NCBI GenBank assembly: GCA_964006375.1 | Contig: OZ023265.1 | Span: 13,255,993 to 13,319,992, forward strand | Length of the DNA: 64,000 nucleotides | Direction: 5' to 3' | DNA from: Tillus elongatus | Lineage: Eukaryota; Arthropoda; Insecta; Coleoptera; Cleridae | Part shown: positions 1-10,611 of the stretch, piece after piece | Numbering within the stretch: position 1 is the stretch's first letter | Layout: each line of letters opens with the position of its first letter | Notes under the pieces: generated by a model | What the model saw: only the letters and a program-made list of their open reading frames with translations | Told to the model about the DNA's origin: nothing | Database searches by the model: none | Program-made: the position numbers and the translations under genes

Positions 1-88
1 CTCCAGGTAATGCCACTCGCAGTAACTGTACTTTAGGCTGCAGTCACAATATCTGCACGCGAGTATATTATAAGATACCACACGGTAT
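1..88 (-). pseudogene. PDE12: PDE12-like exon a, copy 1 (cut by window edge)
   Basis: Minus-strand exon fragment reading YRVVSYNILA-like residues of the EEP nuclease fold. It begins directly after a TTTCAG acceptor (its complement lies at 89-94). It matches the complete copies at 5709-5836 and 13971-14098 but loses its 3' part at the window start, so the donor is not visible. The copy is very close to the others, which supports recent duplication. Confidence 0.65.
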
Positions 89-399
89 CTGAAACAAATA
101 GAGTACAATGAATAACAATTAATGATATAATTATATTTTTGACACAAAAAGAGTGTACAGCGTGGAAAAAAGTATGGAGTACCCGTAATACCTACGTTTT
201 TTTAAACGCTCGAACACATCAATTTACTTTTTAAATGGTGTACTTTTTCATCTAGTTCATTTGTTTTTTCATTGACGGCCGTCAACGGTATGACATCATC
301 GACATTTTTTTTGAATTGCAGTATGCAGTTCATTATGCATTATTTGAACGCTCTTTACACGCGCAGAGTAACCTCCTGAATTTTGCGCGATTTATCATT

Positions 400-584
400 C
401 CTTATCAAAATGACATTTTTTTAAAGATCTAAATTTCAGTACATGGTTCACTTCTTATGATATAAACCAGCATACCAAATTTGGTAGCCACAACTTTGCT
501 ATTTCCAAATATGTAGAAAATTTCAGAGAGGCAATACAAAAGCTTCCAGGACAAACCAGCCGATTTTCCTGGATCACGTATATT

Positions 585-586
<2 letters not shown>
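400..586. repeat. Repeat family R1, copy 1, next to a (TA)n tract
   Basis: Non-coding segment containing accaaatttggtagccac and ending in cgattttcctggatcacg just before the TA tract. The same segment precedes TA tracts at 6343 and 14604. A distantly similar segment (accaaatttggtt, then ccgattttccag) precedes the TA tract at 42685, so this looks like one dispersed family whose end carries or attracts (TA)n. The bases between 95 and 400 show no gene. Confidence 0.5.

Positions 587-682
<96 letters not shown>
587..682. repeat. (TA)n microsatellite
   Basis: About 96 bp of uninterrupted TA dinucleotides directly after R1. Confidence 0.95.
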
Positions 683-683
<1 letters not shown>

Positions 684-779
684 TTGTCACTTGTCTTGAC
701 TTAATGATGGATCAGGAGAGCTCTCCTTATATCCCGTAATCCTGCGCCGATGAAAAATAAACTTCTGTTGGTAGGTTGT

Positions 780-1250
780 TTTTAGTCTGTCAAGTCGTCC
801 TTGTTAATGTTTGAGAATTTGTTTGGGTCTCTTGATTTTGGAGGGGTTGTCGTAGTCATAGTTGGGGGCCTCGGTAATGGTTTTGTTCGTGTGTGCCGAG
901 GGATTTATGAGTGTGTTGCTTGTCAATTCGTTTATTTTGCCCTCTATTTTTGTCATTTTGCTGTCTTCGTATATTTGTTGGTTTCTGACGAAACAGGGTA
1001 TGTCAAGTGCGTGTCGTAAGTATTTGTGTTGTATTCGTTGAAGTTTTAGTCTATTGGTTTTGGGTGTGTGGGCCCAAACTGGTGCTGCGTACGTTAATGT
1101 CGGTTCAATGATTGTTTTGTATATAAGTAATTTGTTTTTCGTGCTTAGTTTATTACGTCTGTTTGTTAGTGGATATAGGAGGGATTGTAGAGCTTTAGCT
1201 TTGTAACATGTGTTAATTAATATGTCTGGTGTATCGAAGTCTTCTGTCAA
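780..1250 (-). pseudogene. Jockey-like reverse transcriptase, C-terminal fragment
   Basis: The minus strand encodes about 148 aa typical of the thumb and tail of Jockey-clade ORF2: LLIYKTIIEPTLTYAAPVW, then HTPKTNRLKLQRIQHK and FVRNQQIYED. No finger or palm residues are present here and no start is plausible, so it is a fragment. It retains the 'native' Jockey continuation after TYAAPVW, unlike the chimeric copies at 1981-2283 and 7631-7915. The plus-strand ORF here is an antisense shadow. Confidence 0.75.
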
Positions 1251-1639
1251 GTGTGAGTCCTAAGTATGTTGCCTCGTCGCTTGTGGGGATAATAATAATA
1301 GTAGTTTATTCAACAAATGGTAAAATAACAACAGTAGTAACAATAATGAGCAAACTGCAAATAAAGAATTACATCGCTGGCGTCAAAAGACTCGTGTGCG
1401 AGTATACATCGGAATCTATTACAAAAAAATTACACACAACTATAAATCACATTTCTATGCCTAAAACTAAAAATTACACACAAAATATACACATAAATAT
1501 ACATGACATTTCTATGCATAAAACTACTCAAATAAACACCTACATGAAATATTAAATCCATTATGATATTCATCACAGTCCACAGCCGCAGTAAAACTAC
1601 GGTCAATATTTAGACACCCTTATACACGCTCTAGTGCAT

Positions 1640-2285
1640 CACAATGCTCAAGAATAGGACTGTGAGTTTTTTCCGTCGATAACAGCATGTATGAGAGCCC
1701 TCGGTTGATCCAGCAAGTACTCTTTTATACGCTTCTTAAAATTTTCGATATTGCAGTTAGCAACCAATGAAGCAGGAAGAAGATTAAACGTTCTTGGTGC
1801 AAGGTAGTTATAACTTCTTTGGCCAATGTTCTTTTTAGCAAATGGTGTTCTGTACGCCACCATTCCATGCCGTGTTTCATGATCGTGCGCGATAGGTGAT
1901 AGACCCGATCTATTCCTGAACTCTTTAATCATTGCCGATTTAAAAAATAACTCTCTTATATCCCGTAGGTCAGTCTCTTGCTACACTCGATTACTTGGGT
2001 ACATATTGTCCCTGTTTGAGCTTATCTTTAAGATTTTTCCCTGGATTACTTCTAGTTCAATCAGGTTTATCTTTCCAACTGATGCTGCGTACGTTAATGT
2101 CGGTTCAATGATTGTTTTGTATATAAGTAATTTGTTTTTCGTGCGTAGTTTACTACGTCTGTTTGTTAGTGGGTATAGGAGGGATTGTAGAGCTTTAGCT
2201 TTGTAACATGTGTTATTAATATGTCTGGTGTATCGAAGTCTTCTGTCAAGATTACCCTTCTTGTGATTGTTCGCTTGATCCATTC
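1640..2285 (-). pseudogene. Chimeric non-LTR reverse transcriptase tail, copy 1
   Basis: Two adjoining minus-strand pieces. The upper piece starts as Jockey RT (ACYKAKALQSLLYPL, then YKTIIEPTLTYAASV) and switches within a few residues to a different tail (GKINLIELEVIQGK, YPSNRV). The lower piece continues that second tail (FRNRSGLSPIAHDHETRH, IGQRSYNYLAPRTFNLLPASL, FKKRIKEYLLDQPRALIHAVI). This tail style is typical of other non-LTR clades rather than Jockey. Stops and frameshifts separate the pieces. Confidence 0.65.
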
Positions 2286-2640
2286 ATTTTCAAATGAGCA
2301 ATTTTGTCCACAATCAAAAAATAACGCAAATAAGGTCAAAATACCACTGAACACTGTCACAAAAGTTAACAAAAAACTGTAAATATAAACGCAAAACCAC
2401 AAAATGCAAGTAATATAGCAGAATACAACACTTGGACAAACAAGTTTATTAAAATATCGTTTAACACGTTCACAAAAGTAAACACAATACTGTAAACCGA
2501 AACGTAAAGGCACAAAAAGAAAGTGAAAGTAATATAGTAGAGTATAACTCAACACTTTTACAAACAAGTTGCAACTGACGGCTTGATGTGTTTTCTAGCC
2601 TTTTATAGCGATTTGGGATAGTTTAAAAACAGTTAGTTTG
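2286..2640. other. Unassigned segment shared between A-type blocks
   Basis: No convincing gene. A related, shortened and rearranged segment (gattgttcgcttgatccatt, later aaccgaaacgtaaaggcac) occurs near 15190-15440, so it is part of the duplicated cargo. Confidence 0.4.
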
Positions 2641-2649
2641 CCGGTTTAG

Positions 2650-3345
2650 AAAATAATTGTCTTATATCCAGTATGCCAGCCTCTTGGTACAGTCGATTAC
2701 TTGGGTACATATTGTCCCTGTTTAAGTTTATCTTTCACATTTTTCTCTGGATTACTTCTAGTTCAATCAGGTTTGCCTTTCCAACTGGAGCTGCGTACGT
2801 TAATGTCGGTTCAATGATTGTTTTGTATATAAGTAATTTGTTTTTCGTGCTTAGTTTACTACGCATGTTTGTTAGTGGGTATAGGAGGGATTGTAGAGCT
2901 TTAGCTTTGTAACATGTGTTATTAATATGTTTGGTGTATTAAAGTCTTCTGTCAAGTGTGAGTCCTAAGTATGTTGCCTCGTCGCTTGTGGGGACGCTGA
3001 AGTTATTTATTGTAAGGGGGTGTTTGTGGTAATGGGATTTTTGTTCTTCTTGCGAATGTGACATGTTTGCTTTTGTTTCAGTTGACTTTGATTTCCGACC
3101 GGTCCATCCAAGTCACCAGTTTCGTTTAGTCCGTTTTGTAGTTTTTTTCTGTAATAAGTTTGCGTCTTTGGAGCGTGCCATTAACGCTGTGTCGTCTGCG
3201 TAGGTAGCTATGTATGTGTCTGCGGGTTGCGGAATGTCTAAAGTGTAAAGGTTGTAGAGTGTTGGGGAAAGTGTTGGGGGAAAGTGTTGAGCAGAACAGC
3301 TTTGCTACAAATACTCCCATTTTCACTTTGTGCGTAACAGAAGTG
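2650..3345 (-). pseudogene. Jockey-like reverse transcriptase fragment with YADD
   Basis: The minus strand reads LSPNTLYNLYTLDIP, then the catalytic YADDTALMA region and a connection segment, followed by another copy of the KALQSLLYPL thumb region near 2670-2912. Frameshifts and stops break the frame several times. This is the palm part of the same degenerate element whose tail lies at 1640-2285; the thumb segment appears duplicated inside the block. Confidence 0.65.
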
Positions 3346-3456
3346 GCTTGTTCTCAACTACCATATTCTTAGTGTTTGCCGATGCCTCGTTAATGGTTCT
3401 TCGTTTAATTGGATGGAATATATCTCCGACGTTTAGCGTCTGCAAATGAACTTCTA
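3346..3456 (-). other. Conserved coding-like segment C, copy 1 (unrecognised)
   Basis: The minus strand can be read as EVHLQTLNVGDIFHPIKRRT followed by INEASANTKNMVVENKP. The same peptide is readable, with substitutions and in two copies one stop, near 8385, 16800 and 32400. It lies just downstream of the PDE12-like last exon. I do not recognise the protein; it could be an exon of another gene that was duplicated along. Confidence 0.35.
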
Positions 3457-3692
3457 TCATACAAAATTTCCTGTGTGTTGAAAAATACATACGGCGTTTC
3501 CTGTTATTGTAAATAATTCCCCTTTATAAATGGATAACTCCTCTCTGGTGAGCAAAGGATATATATTTGTTACCGACACTTTCTCCCTTTCGATGAATAT
3601 GTAATCTATACAGTTCTTGATCGTGGGGGTAAAAAAAGTGTAGTCAGGGTACCCGCAAGCACTTGCGAAGCTCAGCCCGCTTGCTAGAAACA
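3457..3692 (-). pseudogene. PDE12: PDE12-like C-terminal exon, A-type copy 1 (internal deletion)
   Basis: A TTTCAG acceptor (complement near 3693-3698) is followed by minus-strand coding for SFASACGYPDYTFFTPTIKN, CIDYIFIEREKVSVTNIYP and LTREELSIYKG. This matches the end of the EEP domain of PDE12 (SACG..YTN, CLDYIF, LPS.EEL). After YKG the frame runs into unrelated residues because about 103 bp present in the copy at 16963-17183 are missing, removing the final catalytic-loop segment. It cannot make a complete nuclease domain. Confidence 0.7.
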
Positions 3693-4116
3693 CTGAAACT
3701 TTATGAAAATCAAATATTTAGTGAAGGAACTAAAGAATAGAAATAAAAGTGTATATATAAATGTTTATAACAAAAATACAATAAAAACAGAAAAGTGAAA
3801 TGAAGCGAAAAAAGTTTTTATTGAAATTCTCTGAAAATCTTCCGAATTTTAATAATTTACCTTCGCGTTAATTGAAAAACTTTCATTCTGGTACATAATA
3901 AGTCTTCGTCAAGGTAACATTTCCTAAAGGTACCTCGGTGACATTGGAAACTGATTATTTTCGAAGATCATCATAGTCTAAAGGCGATGTCGCCTGGTTT
4001 TCGTCATCATGGATCTCTTTCCGCAGCTCTTTTTCTTTCTATTGTAGTCTCCATACTAAGTCTAGATCCCATTTTAATCTAGAAAAATGGTATTAATTTT
4101 ACAATTAATAATAATG

Positions 4117-4119
<3 letters not shown>
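3693..4119. other. Intron-like spacer of the A-type block
   Basis: AT-rich sequence without a supported gene, nearly identical at 8729-9156, 17185-17640 and 32701-33060. It lies 5' (minus sense) of the C-terminal exon and would be intron in the ancestral gene. Confidence 0.45.

Positions 4120-4198
<79 letters not shown>
4120..4198. repeat. (TA)n microsatellite
   Basis: About 79 bp of TA. In the sister block the corresponding tract (9157-9236 plus 12687-12763) is split by a DNA transposon. Confidence 0.95.
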
Positions 4199-4201
<3 letters not shown>

Positions 4202-4440
4202 GGTGACTAAACAAGCCCAAATAAATCTAAATAAACCTAACTACACGCAAATACCCTCTTCCCCACACACCCATCCTCACACACACACACATGTGTACAG
4301 TATTTTACATATATACAATAAATGAATAATTGAGCTTCACAACTCAGTCCACTTTATAGTATTCAAAACATGTAATGCCCACCAAGAGATGTCCTTGTTT
4401 TTACCTCTTCCTGTATTACTAACTGAATCATCTTGCAGGT
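4199..4440. repeat. Repeat family R2, copy 1, with (CA)n
   Basis: Begins cagggtgactaaacaagcc, contains a CA-rich run near 4263-4290, then cagtccactttatag and ccaccaagagatgtcc. Related copies follow TA tracts at 12764 and 15761, and a piece recurs near 16556-16640. The cagggtgac start resembles the ends of some Tc1/mariner-type elements, but no partner inverted repeat is seen. Confidence 0.5.
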
Positions 4441-4523
4441 TGGTACACTTGGCACATCACTATTGACCTCGCAAATTCCTTTATCCCAGGTTTATATATT
4501 CATTATTAATTGTTATGTTCCGA

Positions 4524-4755
<232 letters not shown>

Positions 4756-4769
4756 TAATATAAAGATAC

Positions 4770-5335
4770 GATACGCTACGAAAGCACAGGAATGCACGCA
4801 AATAAAGTAACGTGGCAAACATATGATAATAAGTTCGAGAAACATAAAACAGGTTTTGCGTTGCAGGAACTAGTTTGTAAAAAGAACTCCTTGCGTCGAG
4901 GGTTAAAATTTAAATATTTTCAATACGATACCTGTCTTATAAGTGGTCGTGGTGGTATCGATGGGTCGAATTGGCAGAGAAAAGCATCAACAGATGACAT
5001 CGCCACGTGATGTCTTAATTGAATGGAATTTCTTATTATTGTGTAAAAAGTCACTTCTTGAAAGTTCCAAGCGATGATTTTTTAAATTGTAATCAGAAAA
5101 ACTTGGGAGCACGCCTAGGTTTCTGAACCTTCGCTGTCGGGAACGGTAGCCGAATAACTAAAAACTCTTTATCTTGAAAGCTGTAAGCTATTAATTTGTA
5201 ATCGCAAAAACTTGGAGCACGTCTAGTTTTCTGGGCATTTGTTGTCAAAAACGGTAGCCGAAGAACTGAAAATTTAACTCGTTATCTTGAATGTTGCAAG
5301 CGATAATGTTCCAGCACCAATGAGCCGACGGAAAA
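4770..5335. repeat. B-type unit fragment with degenerate tandem repeats
   Basis: Starts like the B-type units (cacgcaaataaagtaacgtg, tttgcgttgcaggaactagt, ggtcgtggtggtatcgatgg). From about 5050 it runs into a degenerate tandem repeat of about 115 bp marked by atcttgaaagctgtaagc and related phrases, ending at gccgacggaaaatagac. A longer version lies at 12880-13555. Confidence 0.55.
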
Positions 5336-5580
5336 TAGACTTCTATTGGTAGGTTGTTTTTAGTCTGTCAAGTCGTCTTTGTTAGTGTTTGAGAATTTGT
5401 TAGGGTCTTTTGATTTTGGAAGGGTAGTCGTAGTCATAGTTGAGGGCCTCGGTAATGGTTTTGTTCGTGTGTGTGGAGGCGTTTATGAGTGTGTTGGTTG
5501 TCACTTCGTGTATTTTGCCCTCTATTTTTGTCATTTTGCTGTCTTCGTATATTTGTTGGTTTCTGACGAACTACATTTAT
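5336..5580 (-). pseudogene. Jockey-like RT C-terminal fragment
   Basis: Antisense of the recurrent plus-strand phrase gagggcctcggtaatggttt. On the minus strand it encodes the far tail seen at 780-1000 (INELTSNTLINA-like, then NYDYDYP). It ends abruptly at the tctgacgaactacatttat junction, which also occurs near 13800. Confidence 0.55.
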
Positions 5581-5708
5581 TGATAAAATTAATTAAAATT
5601 CTAATGGATGCCATTAGTTTATGAAGCCAGTCTGCCAAACTAATTTTTTCGACACTGCTTTCAAAATTAGAAAAATGGTGTAATAGTTATAGATTTACAA
5701 TAACTTAC

Positions 5709-5836
5709 CTAGCAGTTCATTTAGAACTACCTGCTTGCGGTAGTCTGACTCCAGGTACTGCCACTCGCAGTAACTGTACTTTAGGCTGCAGTCACAATAT
5801 CTGCTCGCGAGTATATTATAAAATACCACACGGTAT
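5709..5836 (-). pseudogene. PDE12: PDE12-like exon a, copy 2 (complete, splice sites intact)
   Basis: A 128-nt minus-strand exon bounded by a TTTCAG acceptor and a CTAG|GTAAGTT donor. It encodes YRVVFYNILASRYC, then LKYSYCEWQYLESDYRKQVV and LNELLG. This matches the start of the PDE12 EEP domain (SYNILADLY...YCP...DYRKQLLLKELLGYNADI). Acceptor phase 2 and donor phase 1; the donor splits the Gly codon that b-II exons (19603-19765 etc.) resume with G|GT TAC. The exon is open, but most downstream partners are damaged, so a working gene is unlikely. Confidence 0.72.
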
Positions 5837-6130
5837 CTGAAACAAAATAGAGTACAATGAATAACAATTAATGATATAATTATATTTTTGGTACAAGAAG
5901 AGTGTACAGCGTGCAAAAAATATGGACTACCCGTAATACTTACGTTTTTTTAAAACCCTCGAACACTTCAATTTACTTTTTAATTGGCGTACTTTTGCAT
6001 CCAGTTCATTTTGTTTTTTCATTGACGGCTGACAACGGTATGAAGTCATCGATTTTTTTTTAATTGCAGTATGCAGTTTGTATTGCATTATTTGACAGCT
6101 TTTTACTCGCGCAGAGAAACCTCCTGAATT

Positions 6131-6340
6131 TTGCGCGATTTATCATGCCTCATCAAAATGACGACATTTTTTAAAGATCTAAATTTCGGTACATGGTTCA
6201 CTTGTTATGATATAAACCAGCGTACCAAATTTGGTAGCCACAACTTTGTTATTTTCAAAGATGTAGAAAATTTCAGAGATGCATCACAAATTTTTCCAGG
6301 ACAAACCAGCCGATTTTCCTGTATCACGTATATTCCTATT

Positions 6341-6342
<2 letters not shown>
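6131..6342. repeat. Repeat family R1, copy 2
   Basis: Same as the segment at 400-586. The stretch 5837-6130 would be intron of the PDE12-like gene and shows nothing else. Confidence 0.5.

Positions 6343-6438
<96 letters not shown>
6343..6438. repeat. (TA)n microsatellite
   Basis: Pure TA run at the end of R1 copy 2. Confidence 0.95.
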
Positions 6439-6439
<1 letters not shown>

Positions 6440-6529
6440 TTATCACTTGTCTTGACTTAATGATGGACCAGGAGAGCTCTCCTTTTATGCCGTAATCCTG
6501 AGCCGATGGAAAATAAACTTCTGTTGGTA

Positions 6530-6990
6530 GGTTGTTTTTAGTCTGTCAAGTCGTCTTTGTTAGTGTTTGAGAATTTTTTGGGTCTCTTAATTTTGGAGGG
6601 GTTGTCGTAGTCATAGTTGAGGGCCTCGGTAATGGTTTTGTTCGTGTGTGCCGAGGGATTTATGAGTGTGTTGCTTGTCAATCCGTTTATTCTGCCCTAT
6701 ATTTTTGTCATTTTGCTGTCTTCGTATATTTGTTGGTTTCTGACGAAACAGGGTATGTCAAGTGCGTGTCGTAAGTATTTGTTTTGTATTCGTTGAAGTT
6801 TTAGTCTATTGGTTTTTGGCTGTGTGGGCCCAAACTGGTGCTGCCTACGTTAATGTCGGTTCAATGATTGTTTTGTATATAAGTAATTTGTTTTTCGTGC
6901 TTAGTTTATTACGTCTGTTTGTTAGTGGATATAGGAGGGATTGTAGAGCTCTAGCTTTGTAACATGTGATGTTAATATGTTTGGTGTATC
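6530..6990 (-). pseudogene. Jockey-like RT C-terminal fragment
   Basis: Counterpart of 780-1250 in the second A-type block, again with the native Jockey continuation. One base lost from the gagaatttgtttggg stretch near 6572 shifts the frame. Confidence 0.65.
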
Positions 6991-7384
6991 GAAGTCTTCT
7001 GTCAAGTGTGAGTCCTAAGTATGTTGCCTCGTCGCTTGTGGGGATAATAATAATAATAATAGTTTATTCGCCAAATGGTAAACTAACAACAGTCGTAACA
7101 ATAATGAGCAAACTGCAAATAAACAATTACATCGCTGGCGTCAAAAGACTAGTGTGCGAGTATAGGAATCTATTACAAAAAAAATTACACACAACTATAA
7201 ATCACATTTCTATGCCTAAAACTAAAAATTACACACAAAAAATACACATAAATATACATGGAATTTCTAGGTATAAAACTACTCAAATAAACACCTACAT
7301 GAAATATTAAATCCACTATGATATTCATCACAGTCCACAGCAGCAGTAAGACTACAATCAATATTCAGACACCCTTATACACGC

Positions 7385-7965
7385 GCTAGTGCGTCACAAC
7401 GCTCAAGAATAGGACTGTGAGTTTTTTCCGTCGATAACAGCATGTATGAGAGCCCTCGGTTGATCCAGCAAGTACTCTTTTATACGCTTCTTAAAATTTG
7501 CGATATTGCAGTTAGCAACCAATGAAGCAGGAAGAAGATTAAACATTCTTGGTGCAAGGTAGTTATAACTTCTTTGGCCAATGTTCTTTTTAGCAAATGG
7601 TGTTCTGTACGCCACTATTTCATGCCGTGTTTAATGATCGTGCTCGATAAGTGATAGACCCGATCTATTCCTGAACTGTTTATTCATTACCGATTTAAAA
7701 AATAACTCTCTTATATCCAGTAGGTCAGTCTCTTGGTACACTCGATTACTTGGGTACATATTGTCCCTGTTTAAGATTATCTTTAACATTTTTCTCTGGA
7801 TTACTTCTAGTTCAATCAGGTTTGCCTTTCCAACTGGAGCTGCGTACGTTAATGTCGGTTCAATGATTGTTTTGTATATAAGTAATTTGTTTTTCGTGCT
7901 TAGTTTACTACGCATGTTTGTTAGTGGGTATAGGAGGGATTGTAGAGCTTTAGCTTTGTAACATG
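7385..7965 (-). pseudogene. Chimeric non-LTR RT tail, copy 2
   Basis: The minus strand reads LLIYKTIIEPTLTYAAPVG and then KANLIELEVIQRKMLKIILN, YPSNRVYQETDLLDIRELFF, IGQRSYNYLAPRMFNLLPAS. It is the best preserved example of the Jockey-to-other-clade switch, with a small gap between the two open segments. Confidence 0.65.
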
Positions 7966-7984
7966 TGTTATTAATATGTTTGGT

Positions 7985-8374
7985 GTATTAAAGTCTTCTG
8001 TCAAGTGTGAGTCCTAAGTATGTTGCCTCGTCGCTTGTGGGGACGCTGAAGTTATTTATTGTAAGGGGGTGTTTGTGGTAATGGGATTTTTGTTCTTCTT
8101 GCGAATGTGACATGTTTGCTTTTGTTTCAGTTGACTTGGATTTTCGACCGGTCCATCCAAGTCACCAGTTCGTTTAGTCCGTTTTGTAGTTTTTTTCTGT
8201 AATAAGTTTGCGTCTTTGGAGCGTGCCATTAACGCTGTGTCGTCTGCGTATGTAGCTATGTATGTGTCTGCGGGTTGCGGAGTGTCTAAAGTGTAAAGGT
8301 TGTAGAGTGTTGGGGGAAGTGTTGAGCGGAACAGCTTTGCTACAAATACTCCCATTTTCACTTTGTGCGTAACA
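7985..8374 (-). pseudogene. Jockey-like RT palm fragment (YADD), copy 2
   Basis: PPTLYNLYTLDTPQPADTYI, then ATYADDTALMARSKDANLLQ on the minus strand: the catalytic motif of the RT palm. A frameshift follows at the A-rich run near 8188. Confidence 0.7.
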
Positions 8375-8491
8375 GAAGTGGCTTGTTCTCAACTACCATA
8401 TTCTTAGTGTTTGCCGATGCCTCGTTAATGGTTCTTCGTTTAATTGGATGGAATATATCTCCGACGTTTAGCGTCTGCGAATGAACTTCTA
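8375..8491 (-). other. Conserved coding-like segment C, copy 2 (unrecognised)
   Basis: Second copy of the peptide-like segment at 3346-3456, reading EVHSQTLNVGDIFHPIKRRT without a stop. Confidence 0.35.
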
Positions 8492-8727
8492 TCATACAAA
8501 ATTTCCTGTGTGTTGAAAAATATATACGGCGTTTCCTGTTATTGTAAATAATTCCCCTTTATAAATGGATAACTCCTCTCTGGTGAGCAAAGGATATATA
8601 TTTGTTACCGACACTTTCTCCCTTTCGATGAATATGTAATCTATACAGTTCTTGAACGTGGGGGTAAAAAAAGTGTAGTCAGGGTACCCGCAAGCACTTG
8701 CGAAGCTCAGCCCGCTTGATAGAAACA
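8492..8727 (-). pseudogene. PDE12: PDE12-like C-terminal exon, A-type copy 2 (same deletion)
   Basis: Reads SFASACGYPDYTFFTPTFKN, CIDYIFIEREKVSVTNIYP and carries the same roughly 103-bp deletion after YKG as the copy at 3457-3692, so both descend from one deleted ancestor. Confidence 0.7.
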
Positions 8728-9153
8728 CTGAAATTTTATGAAAATCAAATATTTACTGAAGGAACTAAAGAATAGAAATAAAAGTGTATATATATAAATG
8801 TTTATAACAAAAATACAATAAAAACAGAAAAGTGAAATGAAGCGAAAAAAGTTTTTATTGAAATTCTCTGAAAATCTTCCGAATTTTAATAATTTACCTT
8901 CGCGTTAATCGAAAAACTTTCATTCTGGTACATAATAAGTCTTCGTCAAGGTAACATTTCCTAAAAGTACCTCGGTTACATTGGAAAATGATTACTTTCG
9001 AAGATCATCATAGTCTACAGGCGATGTCGCCTGGTCTTCATCATGGCTCTGTTTCCGCAGCTCTTTTTTTTCTTTGTGTTGTAGTCTTCATACTAAGTCT
9101 AGATCCTATTTTAATCTAGAAAAATGGTATTAATTTTACAATTAATAATAATG

Positions 9154-9156
<3 letters not shown>

Positions 9157-9236
<80 letters not shown>
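9157..9236. repeat. (TA)n microsatellite, left of transposon
   Basis: Left half of the TA tract into which the element at 9237-12686 inserted. Confidence 0.95.
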
Positions 9237-9240
<4 letters not shown>

Positions 9241-9272
9241 ACCTCAATTCTATAATGTAACACCTCAAAAAA
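9237..9272. repeat. Left terminal inverted repeat of the DNA transposon
   Basis: cgatacctcaattctataat and following bases; pairs with 12651-12686 with six mismatches in 36. Confidence 0.8.
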
Positions 9273-9746
9273 TATAATAAACGAGAAAACGGCAAGTAAA
9301 ATAATTGGGTCATGTTAACTAATGATAACCATTTGGTGGTTCTAGGTATAATGATAATAAAAATTATGAACATAATAAATAATGTATATGTAATTGGAAG
9401 TCAATCTATTTTTGGGTTTACAGTTTGATTTTATGATAATTTTGAATTTTGATCAAGTTGTTACATTATTGAACTTAAAATATTATGTAATCAGAATTAA
9501 AAGAGAGCGAATAGGTAACTTGTAAATCATTACAGGTCCAATATTATGATGCTAAATTTGTTTGAGGATTACATTTATCATTGCACAAATAAAAATATAA
9601 GGGGTATTTAATAAATAATTTTGTTATTTTAATTTTTCAAACATTTTATTTTAAAAAATTCATACAAAATTATTTCTTGTTACTTAAAACGGTAAAAACT
9701 TAACTGTAACTCTACAAAATAAACTTCGCAAAAAAATAACAAATGG

Positions 9747-10604
9747 TTATTCAGACTCTGAATCACTACAACTTGAAATATCTACGTCTTCCTTCTGATT
9801 ATTATCATCCGATTTTTCAGACAAACCTTTATAAAATGGCCAATAGACCTGTTTGATGGCATTTTCTTTACAAAGCTCTAATAAGTTTTCTTTCTTCTTA
9901 GCATCGATAGAGGGAGCTTTTTTATAGGCAGGTAGCAGTTTAGTTTTTTTCTGTTCTTGATTATTTCTAAGGTGTTTTGAATTTTGTCTTACATCAATGG
10001 ATTTAAAATTGTATTGTGAGTATGAGGTTTTATAAAAGATTATGTAAGGTTGCATCTTTTCTACCTTGACAATTCTAACGTCTTTCCAAACCACCTTCTC
10101 ATTTTCTGTATTTTTAACATAATTTTTGCCCATTTGGGTACATAATGCTTTTAAATCAAAAATATCTTCCGTACAAATTTCATTCACTTTGTAAGGAGTT
10201 CCCTTTTTTTTAGCAGATCTGATAATGGTTGCCCATTGCGCAGGGACGTATATCGGGCCGCTTTTAAGTATACGATTTTTCTCTTTTTCAATACAGGCAT
10301 GTACACTATCTCCTTCATTCTGAGTGTGTCCTATCACTAAAAACTTGTGTGTAATACTTTTAATTTTATCAATATTCAATACACAAAATAAATACAAGGC
10401 AAACACAAACTTATTTTTATTCTGTCCAACACAGTTGTCAGAATAAAAAATTATGTTCTCACTTTTACAGTCTTCACTACTTAAGTAGTGATACAGACAA
10501 CTTCCAATTTCGTTAGCCCCCCTCTTTGCCAAACCTTCATGCCAAAGAAAGCATAATCCCAGTTTCTGCTTTACATCAAAAACGGTAAAGTTGTAGGTAG
10601 CCAA
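9747..10604 (-). CDS. Transposase, C-terminal part (second frame)
   Basis: 285 aa. Begins in the middle of a domain (LATYNFTVFDVKQKLGLCFL), continues with WHEGLAKRGANEIGSCLYHY, then YSDNCVGQNKNKFVFALY and THKFLVIGHTQNEGDSVHAC. Conserved Asp in the SDNC.GQNKN motif, His in GHTQNEGD and a nearby Glu are candidates for a DDE-type active site; this is inference from spacing. The tail is Lys-rich and ends in an acidic DISSCSDSESE. The stretch belongs to the same protein as 10612-11733, displaced by one base. I know this motif set from insect transposon-encoded proteins but cannot name the superfamily safely. Confidence 0.7.
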   Translation of the reverse strand: MATYNFTVFDVKQKLGLCFLWHEGLAKRGANEIGSCLYHYLSSEDCKSENIIFYSDNCVGQNKNKFVFALYLFCVLNIDKIKSITHKFLVIGHTQNEGDSVHACIEKEKNRILKSGPIYVPAQWATIIRSAKKKGTPYKVNEICTEDIFDLKALCTQMGKNYVKNTENEKVVWKDVRIVKVEKMQPYIIFYKTSYSQYNFKSIDVRQNSKHLRNNQEQKKTKLLPAYKKAPSIDAKKKENLLELCKENAIKQVYWPFYKGLSEKSDDNNQKEDVDISSCSDSESE

Positions 10605-10611
10605 TCTTCTT

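Noticed and set aside
801..1019. Recurrent plus-strand ORF starting MLMFENLFGSLDFGG (also near 5379, 13617, 14787, 30596)
   Set aside because: It is antisense to Jockey RT tail coding, which gives much better protein motifs.
4263..4290. CA-rich run as a regulatory or Z-DNA element
   Set aside because: Simple microsatellite inside repeat R2; nothing links it to a gene.
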